Origin: Diphasiastrum complanatum
Lineage: Eukaryota > Streptophyta > Lycopodiopsida > Lycopodiales > Lycopodiaceae
Reading direction: 5' to 3'
Length of the DNA: 64,000 nucleotides
Assembly: GCA_029204225.1 (NCBI GenBank)
Contig: CM055099.1
Span: 69,361,349-69,425,348 of the forward strand
Shown here: piece by piece, positions 12,601 through 24,600 of the stretch
Layout: the number at the start of each line of letters is the position of its first letter
Position numbering within the stretch: the first letter of the stretch is position 1
Notes under the pieces: model-generated
Told to the model about the DNA's origin: nothing
What the model saw: the letters and a program-made list of their open reading frames with translations, nothing else
The model's database searches: none
Translations under genes and position numbers: made by a program

Positions 12601-15600
12601 CCCTAAGTAAGTGTAAGAGGAAATTGCCTCCAGTGGCTGAACGTCGAAGATAAGTATCTATCGTTGAATGAGAGCTTTGAATGTGTTGAAGATCATAACT
12701 TTGGTCTTCACAATTTTCACCCCTAACCATATGAGACAAAAGAGCAATCAGTATATCGCCCAGTTTACACAACAAAAACATGTAGCAAAAAAATAATAAG
12801 TTTGCTGCCAAATAAGGGAAATATAGCGAAAGATAGGTACGAACAGGTTGCTGGTTGATGGACAACTGTAAGAGATCCTAACACCACAGTAGGGCAAACA
12901 CTAACTGATCCACCCAACCTTGCCTACTCCCTGATATAGAGTAAACCCCTGCCCAGTGTGAGGACTGGTAGCATGCTACTGCCAAGTGTCGGCCACGTGG
13001 CACTGACGTGGCCGACTGCACGTCGGGACCCAACTGGGGGCCCTATCCTGCTGACAGGGTCCCTAGGCTGTGTTAGGCCTGCCATGGCTATGGACCGTGT
13101 TGGGGCACACTACTCACACTGTCTTGCCCTGTTGGTCATGTACGCTGGACACGACCCTGACTGTGGTATCTGACCTATCTGTGTTCTCTAGGGTTCGGCA
13201 CTGGTTACGAGCTCGTAACACTCCCTCCCCCTTAAGAACCATCTTGGTCCTCTAAGACAAAGTCTGGAAAAATCTTGCGAAGGACGCTGCCTCTTTCCCA
13301 AGTGGCATTCTCAACAGGCTGATCATTCCACTTAACCAGATATTCTCGGTATAGAGTATGACGAGTCTGCGTCTCTCTACTATCAAGAATCTCCTCTGGT
13401 TCATGTGGAGGTTGTTGAGGATCCAATGGGAGAACTAGAACACTGTCCCCTACCAGATTATCTGATCTGGTTAAGGCTTTTCGTAACTGACTTACATGAA
13501 AGACTGGAAAAACCTTACTGCTGTGTGGGAGTTCTAGTTCATAGGTGACCTCGCCTAGTCTCCTACTGATGGTAAAGGGACCACAATACCTTGGAGACAA
13601 CTTAGCGCACACTCCTGATTTGAGGGTTTTAGAGTCAACTGGGACTCTCAAGTAGACTTTCTCACCAGTGGAGAACTGCACATCCCGTCTGTGTGGATCT
13701 GCATAATGCCTGGCTCAATCCTGGGACTGCCTAATGCTACGCTTAGCATGTTCTATCATCTGGTTTAGGTCCTCTAAAAAGTTTCTGGCTGCTTCAACTT
13801 TTTCTTGTTTAAACCCTACAGCTGTGGGTGAGCGTGGCTGAAAACCGTACATCAGCATAAATGGGCTGTATCCCGTAGCTGAATGTTTGGTACTGTTGTA
13901 AGCAAACTCTAATATCGAGAGATACTCCTCCCAATTAGTCTGCTTCTTGCTGACGTATGCACGAAGCATATCCTCCAGCACTTGATTTACCCTTTCTGTT
14001 TGACCGTCCGTCTGTGGATGGTCGGTGGTACTCATATTAAGTTTAGTATGGAGATGATGGAATACTGCCCTCCAAAAATTTCCAGTAAAATTACTGTCCC
14101 GGTCGCTGACTATGCCGGAAGGTAGACCGTACAATTTAAATAGCCCGTCTATAAACAACCTCGCTAACTCTGGAGCTCTAACGGTTGTTTTGGTCGGAAT
14201 AAAATGAGCCATTTTGGTCAGACGGTCAACTGTGACCCATATAGCGTCATTACCCCTTTGGGTTTTAGGCAGGCCTACTATAAAATCCATGGAGATACTC
14301 TCCCATTTACCGGCTGGTATTTCTAAGGGATGCAACAACCCTCCTGCCTTTAAATGCTCTGCTTTATTTACTTGACATTTCTGGCAACTGGTTACATACT
14401 GGTGGACGTCCTTTTTCATACTGGGCCAGAAAAATTGCCTATGAAGAAGCTCATAGGTCTTCTGTATGCCTGGGTGTCCTGCACTAGGATTGTCATGACA
14501 TTCATATAGGACCTGCTGCCTACTATAGAGCAAGTACTCATCCTGAATGGAATACTGTTTCCATTTGAATCCTTGAGTCAACTGACCCTCAACCACTGGG
14601 GTTTGCTTTGGTAATACAGGCTTAGAATCCTCAACGTCATCTAACGACATATACTCGGACTCATCATCATCCTCAACGGAAGCTGCCGTATTCTTGGATG
14701 AACTGGCACCAGCCCCGGGAACTGGTTTAGGAGTCTGTAATTGTCTGTTCTGGACTGAGTTCCAAATAGTAGAGAAGAATGCATCATGCTGGCATTTCCC
14801 TCTCAAGGACTCGAGTAACTCATTACGAATCTGAGTAAAACTCAGCTCGTTTATCATAGGCATTCTGCTAAGGGCATCTGCTACTGTATTGAATTTTCCA
14901 CGCCTATATCTGATAGACATGTCAAACTCTTTCATCAACTCTGCCCAACGAGCTTTCCGACCTCTAAGCTGAGGTTGATTGCAAAGGTATCTGAGACTCT
15001 CATGGTCTGTCAGGATCTCAAAATTGGCACCATACAAATAATGCCTCCAAGTCTTAAGGGCATATACTATAGAAAAGAGTTCCTTTTCATAGGCACTGTA
15101 CCTAGTCTGAGCTGGCTCGAGTTTTTTACTATCGAACGCAACTAGTCGTCCACCCTGAGTTAGCACAGCACCTATTGCAAAGTCGCTAGCATCTGTTTCG
15201 ACCACAAATGGCTGATTGGGGTCGACGACTTTTAAAACTGGTGCTGTAGCTAAGGCTGTTTTGAGAGCATCAAAGCTCTCCTGCTGTGCGGACTCCCAAA
15301 TGTACTCCTTTCCCTTCCCCTTAAGGAGATTTGTCATAGGAATTGCTATCTGAGCATATTCCTTGACAAATCGTCTGTAATATCCCGCCAGACCAAGAAA
15401 GATCTGAAGTTCCAAAATATTCTGAGGTCTCAGCCAACTGAGTTTGGCTTTAACCTTATTTGGGTCCATCTTAATCCCATCTGAAGAGATAATGTGACCC
15501 AAATATGCTACTTCTTCAACGAAGAATTCACACTTGGATTGTTTAGCATAGAGCTTATGCTTTATGAGCAGTCGAAACACCTTTCTGAGGTGTTTTAGAT

Positions 15601-18600
15601 GCTCCTTCCTTGTTTTGCTGTAAACGAGGATGTCATCTAGAAATACGACTACAAACTTACCCAAGTATGGTCTGAGGACACTGTTCATCAAGGTCATAAA
15701 GGTAGCTGGAGCATTTGTGAACCCAAATGGCATCACCTTAAACTCATAATGACCGTGACGAGTCCTAAAAGCTGTTTTCGAGACATCTTCCGATTTTATA
15801 CGAACTTGATGATATCCCGATCTGAGGTCTATTTTACTGAAAAACTTAGCCCCGTTGAGTTGATCAAACAACTCGTCTGCCCGAGGCATAGGGTATTTAT
15901 TCTTGATTGTGACTTTATTGAGGGCTCTGTAATCTACGCAAAGACACATAGACCCCTCTTTCTTTTTCACCAATAGGACTGGTGAGGCCCATGGTGAACT
16001 ATTGGTCTGAATTTGGCCTTTCCCAAGATAGTCTGTTAACTGCCTAGTTATTTCTTCATCCTCTGTTCGGCTGACCTGATACTGAGGTTTAGAAACAGGT
16101 GCTGTACCTGGTACTAGGTTTATTACATGATCTACCTCTCTACTAGGTGGTAAACCATGTGGCAAATCTTTAGGAAAAACATCTTTAAATTTAGACAATA
16201 AAGTTTCTAATTTACTGATTTTCTGCTGAATAGAACTAGAAATAGAAACTTCAGGAATAAACTGAAAGTCACATAAGAATACCTGATGGTCTTCATCTCC
16301 GATTAGCTGACAGAGCTTTGAACTGCAGAACATAGGGCTGTTGGGAACATCATGCTCCCCATGCAACTGGATCTCTCGCCCTTTATGCTGAAAGCTGAGG
16401 GTGTTCTCCTGATAGTTTCTGTGGAGGGAAGGTCCTAAACTGTAGAGCCAATCTCTCCCGAGAACAATGTCTGTTCGATCCAGGTGCATTATCTGAAAGT
16501 TTTTTTTCATCTTGGTACCCCTGAATACCAAGATTTAACTTACTTACCATAGTTTCCCATATTTTTTATCTTCACCCTTAGCTAATGAAACTCTGTACTT
16601 ATGCTGACTAGGTACTTCTGGTAGTTTAAGCTTTTTAACCAGGGTGTAGTTGATGAAATTATGGGTTGCCCCATCATCAACCATAACTCTTACTGACTGG
16701 TTACCAACTTTCCCATGCATACATACTAGGTCATGCGGCCCAAAGCTGAAGGGTCTCGCTAGCATTGCAGAGGTCAGCTGGCAACAATGTTCATGATCTT
16801 CATGATACACTTTGATCTCGGAAGCTGCCGAGTCACTGGGGAAACATACAGTCTGAACAAGATGAACTTGTTTTTTATCTTTCTTATCTTTTTTAGTGAA
16901 AGGCCCCTTGGGACACTGTCTGACTGTGTGTCCCTTGCCCATACACACAAAGCACAAACGTTCTTGTTTGGCTTTCTCAAAATCATCTGGTTTTAAGGGT
17001 TGTATGAGTGAAGGGTGTTTCTGAGGAGCTTCACTTTTAAATTTGTCTTCTTTCTTTCTTTTTCAAAATTTCTTTTTAAATTGAAAGTCTTTTGAGGAGG
17101 CTGCTCAGAAAGTGGCTGTTGTCTCGCCTTCTTCCTACCCACTGAATCATCATAGCTTTGAGCATATCTGAGAGCTTGCTCAAGGGTAGTAGGCGAGTTT
17201 CTCTGGACCTCTACTTTATATTCATCTTTGAGGCCACGGACAAATCCCCTAATTTTCTGATAGTCATCCATATTTCTAATCTTTAAAATTGCTTCTCGAT
17301 ACTGCGAGATATATTGGATGAGGGATTTATCCATTACTGTTCTTTCCCAGGCTTCCCAGGCTCTATCCAGTGCATTTTCTGGTAGAAATTCTCTTAGGAA
17401 AGCTTCTTCAAAAGCTTTCCATGACTGGGGAGTCTGCCCAGTCTCCTGGAGATTTAACCACCACTTATAGGCCATAGGCCCTAAGGAAAGACTGGCCTCA
17501 ATAGCTTGCAAATGGTCAGGGGTCTGTTTAAGAGCACGAATGTTCTTCCATTTGCTGAGGAAGGTTTGTAGAATATCTGCATTTCTATCCTTCTCTTCCC
17601 CATTAAAAGTAGGAGATTTTAAGTCTTTAAAAACACTGGGGTGAGACCGTAAAGTCTCACCCGAAACTGATGGAAGTGAAGAAGGGGATAACTGAGAAGT
17701 GGAGGGAAGGCTTCCTTTCGCGGAACTCAAAATTAAGTTTTTGAGTTCAGCGAACGAGTCGTCCACACTGGACTTGAAATTGGCTAATGCCAACTTCAGT
17801 TCATCCACTTCTGTTACCAATTGGAGAAACTGCTCCTTGGTAACTAGTTTGTCGAGTTCTTCGGCGAACTGTTCCTGTTCTTCCACTTCCATGGGTTCCT
17901 TCCCTTCCTGTAAGTCAAGGCTTCTGTTTCAAGTCGAAGCCTCTCTCCTGGGGTTGATCGGGTCCCTGAGGAGTGGTCATTTTCGGAACTGAAAGAGAGG
18001 TACCTTAACTTCTGTCTGAAAACAAGAAAAGAGATTGACTAACTGGAAAACGAAAGTAGGGCAATATGGAAATTGTGTAGATGATTGTTGGAGAACCCCT
18101 GCTGATAGAGTTTGCCTCTGCTGCTTCCAAATATCAAAGTTACAACATAGGAGACTGGTCGCTGACCTGTCCTCTGTCTGATCACCAAAGTTGGAGCAAA
18201 AACTTCTAAAAATTGGGGAGCAAACTACAGTTTAACTCCTGCCTGTCCAGCGCTGAAACTGCCTCAAGATTTCTGCCCTGAAACTACTTCAAAATCCGGA
18301 AATTTCACTCCGAAATCGAAGCTCAACCCTGATTTGGCAGCGCTGGACCTGTCCTCAAATCTGTCCCCATAATCCGCTCAGAAATCTGATAAAAACATTC
18401 GAAAATTAGGGATGCAAGCTGATCTGTCAGCGCTAGAACTGTCCAAGGAAATTGCCTCTAGAACACTGAAAATCCCAGCAAATTTAACTGAGTAGAAAGC
18501 TGTTCCTACAGCGACGTCCCTCTTCTACTCTTTTCTGAAAATCTGAGAATTCTTTCCTAGCTTCTTATAGATTTCTCTACTGCTGCTACTAAGCTCCCAA

Positions 18601-21600
18601 AGAAGAAGATGGCTCTGATACCAGAGTAAGAGATCCTAACACCACAGTAGGGCAAAAACTAACTGATCCACTCAACCTTGCCTACTCCCTGATATAGAGT
18701 AAACCCCTCCTAGCCCAGTGTGAGGACTGGTAGCATGCTATCGCCAAGTGTCGGCCACGTGGCACTGACGTGGCCGACTGCACGTCGGGACCCAACTGGG
18801 GGCCCTATCCTGCTGACAGGGTCCCTAGGCTGTGTTAGGCCCGCCATGGCTATGGACCGTGTTGGGGCACACTACTCACACTGTCTTGCCCTGTTGGTCA
18901 TGTACGCTGGACACGACCGTGACTGTGGTATCTGACCTATCTGTGTTCTCTAGGGTTCGGCCTTGGTTACGAGCTCGTAACAACAACCACCTTTTCGTAT
19001 TTGTGTTTGTCCCTCTATATCTCTTTGTTTTGCTCAAAATTGGAGGCAAAATCCACAATAATTCATTTGACTTTAGTCAATTTGGGTTCCATACATTGCA
19101 TTGGAAGGATTAGGAGTGCATCTACCTTGTGGGATCATGTAGAAATTTTTGGAATATGCATAAAAGTAAGTAAAGGCAACAAAGAGATGAGGTGCAAGTC
19201 TTTCTCAAAGTTTGTTTTTGGTAGTTTGACGAGAATTAAAGCTCATTTGGTTGGATTTTAGGAGCTTGTGCTATCGTGTTGCACATATGCAAGAAGGATT
19301 ATTCAAGGAGCTTAACATTTCATTGCAAGGTGTGAAAATATGGGTGAAAAGATGCAGTTGTTTAAGGCAAGCATGATTTATGGCAAGAATATATGGGAAG
19401 CAAAGCACAACCAAGAAGAAAGGGTATTTTAAACAACTTATATTTGCAAAGGCACTTCCATTGAGCATTGGTTTGACAATCATTCATGAAGGACTTTGCA
19501 TTTATCTTTTACCTAAGTTTTGGAAGAGGATAGGAAAAAATAGTCACTTATTTAATCTTTGGTGATTTTCGGTGTTGATACCATTTTCATTAAGTCCATG
19601 CTTACAAGTGGGAATGTAAGATTATGATAACACACTCATAACCATCTGAGAATTATGACGACTAATGTACTAATGGGGTTATCATAGAACTAATTGTCCA
19701 TGTTGTGATGGCAGGTATTTGTGCTCTGACAAGGGAACTAACTGCTCATGGTGGAATATTTATTTATGAAGTTTACTCGTTGCCCTTGCTATTGCCTTGA
19801 TTTGGTTTGGACATTATGGGGAGATTTTTCTTACAAAAGTGAACTACTAGCTCAAATAAGAAAGTTATTTGATTTGTACTTTCAAAATGTTCTCTTGAAT
19901 AGAAATTGATTAGATGTTATTTTTTATTAATATTGATGTGCACTTTTGGGAATTTTTCCTTTTACAAAGAGAAAAGGCCTATTTTAGTTAAGAATTCTAG
20001 TATATTTATCGAAATGGAAAAGGACCTAACATGTCATAATTTCAAACATGAGCATTGGATGACAAGATTAATAATCAGATGTTGTTTTGGAAGAAGGCCG
20101 TATGTAAGCGTGAACATGCTGATCCCTTGACTATTGTTATAGACAATGTTTTCGTGGCTGGGATGGGGTAAAAATGTGGTATGGAATTACAATTTTAAAG
20201 ACTAAGAAGTACATCTCAAGTATGTTACTAACCACCGGAACATAAAGACGTCTTTGAGATAAAATTGCAAAGAAATTTACCCAATGTAACTAGATAAGGT
20301 GATTCTATATCAAATTAAACTAATAAGAGTGCTCACAAAGGAGCAGCCGTGAATCAACTATTTAGAGATGTATCAAATCTGTCTACAATGATAACATCAA
20401 CTAGAGCCTTGGGATATTTGTCTAATAAATGTTGTGATTTTGGATGAAGATGACGACGACGACGACGATGATGTCAAAGGGCGAATTTGATGTATATAGG
20501 TATGTGGAGCATGACGTATGACTCTCAAGGTTGTAGGTCTCGGAGGTTGATGGTTTATGGTCTATGTGCCTTTAATGGATAGCCACCTCATCCTATGACT
20601 TGAAATTTGCATCTATCACATACTATTCATCACACATAATGACAGGCAACTTTGGATGAAAATTGGCTAGAGTAGAGAGAGAATGTGAAAAATATTCTAA
20701 GTAACCCCCTCGCTAACTCATCAATATATCGACCAAAGCAAGTAGAAGAGACTGAACATTCGTACTTCACTCGATTAGTATTGTCAATGTGCTGAGATAA
20801 GTTTTGATTGGACTTGAAGCATCCCATGACTCGTTCATATAGTGCCATAATAGCCAACATCGTGTTACAAGAGAAACCAAGATGAAAACATCTTTAATTT
20901 TAGACAATAAAGTTTCTAATTTACTTACTTTCTGCTGTAAAGAATTAGAAATAGAAACTTCTGGAGTAAACTGAAAATCACATAAGAATACCTGATGGTC
21001 GTTATCTCCGATTAACTGACAGAGCTCTGAACTGCAGACCATAGGGCTGTTGGGGACATCATGCTCCCCATGCAATTGGATTTCTCGGCCTTTATGCTGA
21101 AAGCTGAGGTGTTCTCCTAATAATTTCTGTGGAGGGAAGGTCCTAAACTGTAGAGCCAATCTCTCCCGAGAACAATGTCTGTACGATCCAGGTGCATTAT
21201 CTGAAAGTTTATTTCATCTTTATACCCCTGAATACCAAGATTTAAACTACTTACTATAGTTTTATAAATTTTTTTGTCTTCACCCTTGGCTAAAGAAACT
21301 ATGTACCTATGCTGACTAGGTACCTCCGGAAGTCTGAGTGTTTTAACTAGGGTGTAGTTGATGAAATTATGGGTTGCCCCATCATCAACCGACTCTGACT
21401 AACTGGTTGCCAACTTTTCCATGCATACATACTAGGTCATGCAAAACTGAAGGATCTCGCTAGCATTGCAGAAGTTAGTTGGCAACAGTGTTCATGGTCC
21501 TCATGAAACACTTTTATCTCGGAAGCTATTGAGTCACCTTGGGAAACTTACTGTCTAAACAAGATGAACTTGTTGTTTATATTTCTTTTCTTTTTTAGTG

Positions 21601-24600
21601 AATGGCCCCTTGGGACACTGTCTGACTGTGTGTCCCTTGCCCATGCACACAAAGCACAAACGTTCTTGTTTGGCTTTGTATAGAAAAAGAATAAAAATTA
21701 TGGAGGTAGGCGAGTTTCTCTGAAGCTCTACTCTATATTCATCTTTAAGGCCACGGACAAATCCTCTGACTTTCTGATAGTCATCCATAAATCCGATTTG
21801 ACTTGTTGAAGACCCTCGCTGGCTGGCAAACAGTTTGATGGGCCTACCAAATCCAGATTTAAAGCCCAAAAAGTATCTACAATTCTGATTTTGACGGCTC
21901 CCTGCCCTCGCTGTCTGGACAGCGACCTGACTGCTCAAAGTTCCTCTGATTCGAGACCAAAAGTGGTTCCAAAAATCAGAATTTAAGGAGGTACCTTCAG
22001 CGCTGGACCTGCACTATCTTCTCCCTTCAAAAACTGCTCAGACTACTCGAATCTGCTGTTGGAAAACAGGGATAGATGACTGCTTCTGCAGCGATGGCAC
22101 TGCCCTTGCAATCTGACTCAGATTCGGTCCAAAAAGCAAGTAATTCTACGAAGATTTTCACGGTAGAAAGCGTCTCTACAGCGCTGGATCTGTCTCTCTA
22201 ATTTCTGAAAATTAGAAGATGTTCTGTACATTTTACTAACTTTCTCCCTTGCTGAAACTAAACTCCCAAAGATGGAGATAGCTCTGATACCAGTGTTAGA
22301 GGCCTCAACACCACAGTAGGGCAAACACTAACTGATCCACCCAACCTTGCCTACTCCCTGATGTGGAGTAAGCCCCTCCTAGCCCATTGTGAGGACTGGT
22401 AGCATGCATACTGCCAAGTGTCGGCCACGTAGCACTCACGGGGCCAACTGCACGTCGGGACCCAACGTGGGGCTCTATCCTACTGACAGGGTCCCTGGGC
22501 TGTGTTAGGCCCGCCATGGCTATGGTCCGTGCTGGGGCACACTACTCACATTGTCTTGCACTGTTGGACGTGTACACTGGACATGCCCTTACTGTGGTAT
22601 CTGACCTCCTGTGTTCTCTAGGGTTCGGCACTGGTTACGTGCTCGTAACAGATATGTAGAGGATCGATCTCCACGTTAAGAATATCAATCTAGCCTTGCT
22701 TCACTACTATGGTGTTGTCCAACTGTCCTACTGGAAGGGCACAGATCCTCCAGGAGGGTGCACTAATTTCCCTCTTGTAACCCTATTTGTGGATAAGCTT
22801 AGACTAAGTGTCTAGGGTTCTTGCTGGATATAAAAAAGGTGTATTATAAACATTTATTTTTCAGATTATTGATTTCAACCCATCTTGACCTTTTATGGCC
22901 TTATCCATAGATCATATATGTTGTGTTTCAACCTTCTTTGGAGAGGGATGCTATTGTCTCTTCATTCACGGTCTCGTATGCTTCATTGGAATCAAAATCT
23001 TTGGAATGTATTTATACCTACCGCTTTATACAAATTTTCATACTTGGAACTTTTAACCCCATGTTTCCACAACTGTATAAAAATTATCATACTTGAACTT
23101 TAGCCTCGTCTTTCCATTACGTTTGAATGCATGAAGCCTAGAAAGTGGTTGAACTTGGTGCATCACTTGACAACAATGGACATCACTATCGTGCTACAAT
23201 TTCTTTTTATTTGCTATCGTGATATTTTAATCATGGCTATATTTGGAAATTGAGGGCATCATTTGTGTCAGATATTGCAGGTTGTTTTGATCGTCGACAA
23301 GTCCTAACAGGTGTAGGTACAATGTTAGCTAGTACTTGCTTGGACAATGGTCGAGCTTTAGCTGAAAGTGAGTATTACATCTACGTGCTAGTTATTGGAC
23401 TTACTACTTTGTCTTTGAAGTATATACTTGCATTGACCATCTTGCTTGAAAATGTCTCATTGGATGAATAATTTTCATAAATTACGATGGGCTTATATGC
23501 CTTTCATAGCCAAGCATTTGTGGGCTCTTTTAGATCTTTACTATGCTACCAGCAAAATGCACAAGACCCACTATTTTTCTAATGCAAATGATGTTAACAT
23601 TATTGCTAGTTATTAAATTTGATAAAATCACGACTTTTTGTTTTATGATGGTTGTAGAAGCACCAAAAGGTTACGCAGCAGTTGTAGACAACAATGATGG
23701 CTATGCGTTCTTCTATCCTTTCGGTTGGCAGGTGCAACAAGTATTTGTATTTAGACTATCAAGCTTGAAATCATTACTTGGAGCACATGCAAAAGCAATG
23801 TCAAATTTATATGTTTTCACTCTTGCCCTTAAAAGGTGTAAAAAGCTATTCATGGTTTTCTTTAAAGCTACACTTCTCTATGCAAACTTTAAGAAGATTT
23901 AGTCTCATCACAAGGATGCTTGCAAAATCAACAAGTTTGTTAGAATGTCCATACACTTGTATTGTAAAAAGCTTAGAGGATTTTTAACTAGTTCCAACAT
24001 TGGCTAAATGATTGTCATATTGCTATTTTAGTCATGAGCAATCCACTCTAACTTATCAGGCTCAGTTTTATAGGAGATTGCTATTAAAGGCCAGGACATA
24101 GCATACAAAGATGTTATCGAACCACTTGAAAGTGTTAGCATCAACATTGTGAAGACAGATAAAACAGACTTGCATGAGCTGGGGTCGCCGGAGCGGGTAT
24201 AATCCTTTCTAATTCTCTAAAGCTAGAGGGTTATCTGTCCTTCAAGAGTTGTCAACATTCTTGTTCCTGCAATAAATATCTTAATGGGCTTTTGATGAAT
24301 TAATTTATGGGAAGCTTCATGTATGCGTGTTTGTGCATTGTGTATTGCTTGTTCGTGTGTGTTGGTGTGTCATGTCCCGCGTATAAATAGCCAGGGTGCT
24401 AAGAAGTAATGCTAAACATAGCCATGGTGCTTAATTAGAAGAGGATTAGTCAATTGGAACATCAATAAAAGGGCTTAGGCAACTGCGCAATTTTGTTTAT
24501 TGGCATGTTTTGTATTGATTGTTGGAAGGCCCAATTTAGCCAAAGAATGTCCTATTATCCATATTCATAGTAGAGACAAAAGACTCACTATAAATAATTG

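Larger units (their letters stand above)
12867..18982 (-). mobile_element. chromovirus-type Ty3/gypsy element A (6.1 kb)
   Basis: Complete LTR retrotransposon. LTRs at 12867-13220 and 18625-18982; target duplication ACAAC at 12862-12866 and 18983-18987; tRNA-Met primer site at 18612-18623; polypurine tract at 13221-13237. Domain order is Gag, protease, RT, RNase H, integrase, chromodomain. The two LTRs differ at about ten positions plus a short indel by my count, so insertion is not very recent. Stops and frameshifts in gag and pol make it non-autonomous. It lies in PPL1 intron 2, antisense to the gene. Elements B and D belong to the same family. Confidence 0.95.

Noticed and set aside
12867-18982. 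Endogenous pararetrovirus or envelope-bearing retrovirus
   Set aside because: Domain order is Gag-protease-RT-RNase H-integrase-chromodomain with LTRs and a 5-bp target duplication; no movement-protein or envelope-like frame is present, so it is an ordinary chromovirus retrotransposon.
23250-23471. A stand-alone 73-codon gene over PPL1 exon 3
   Set aside because: It has no ATG (it would start at TTG), and its coding part is bounded by clear acceptor and donor sites; it is an exon read through into introns.
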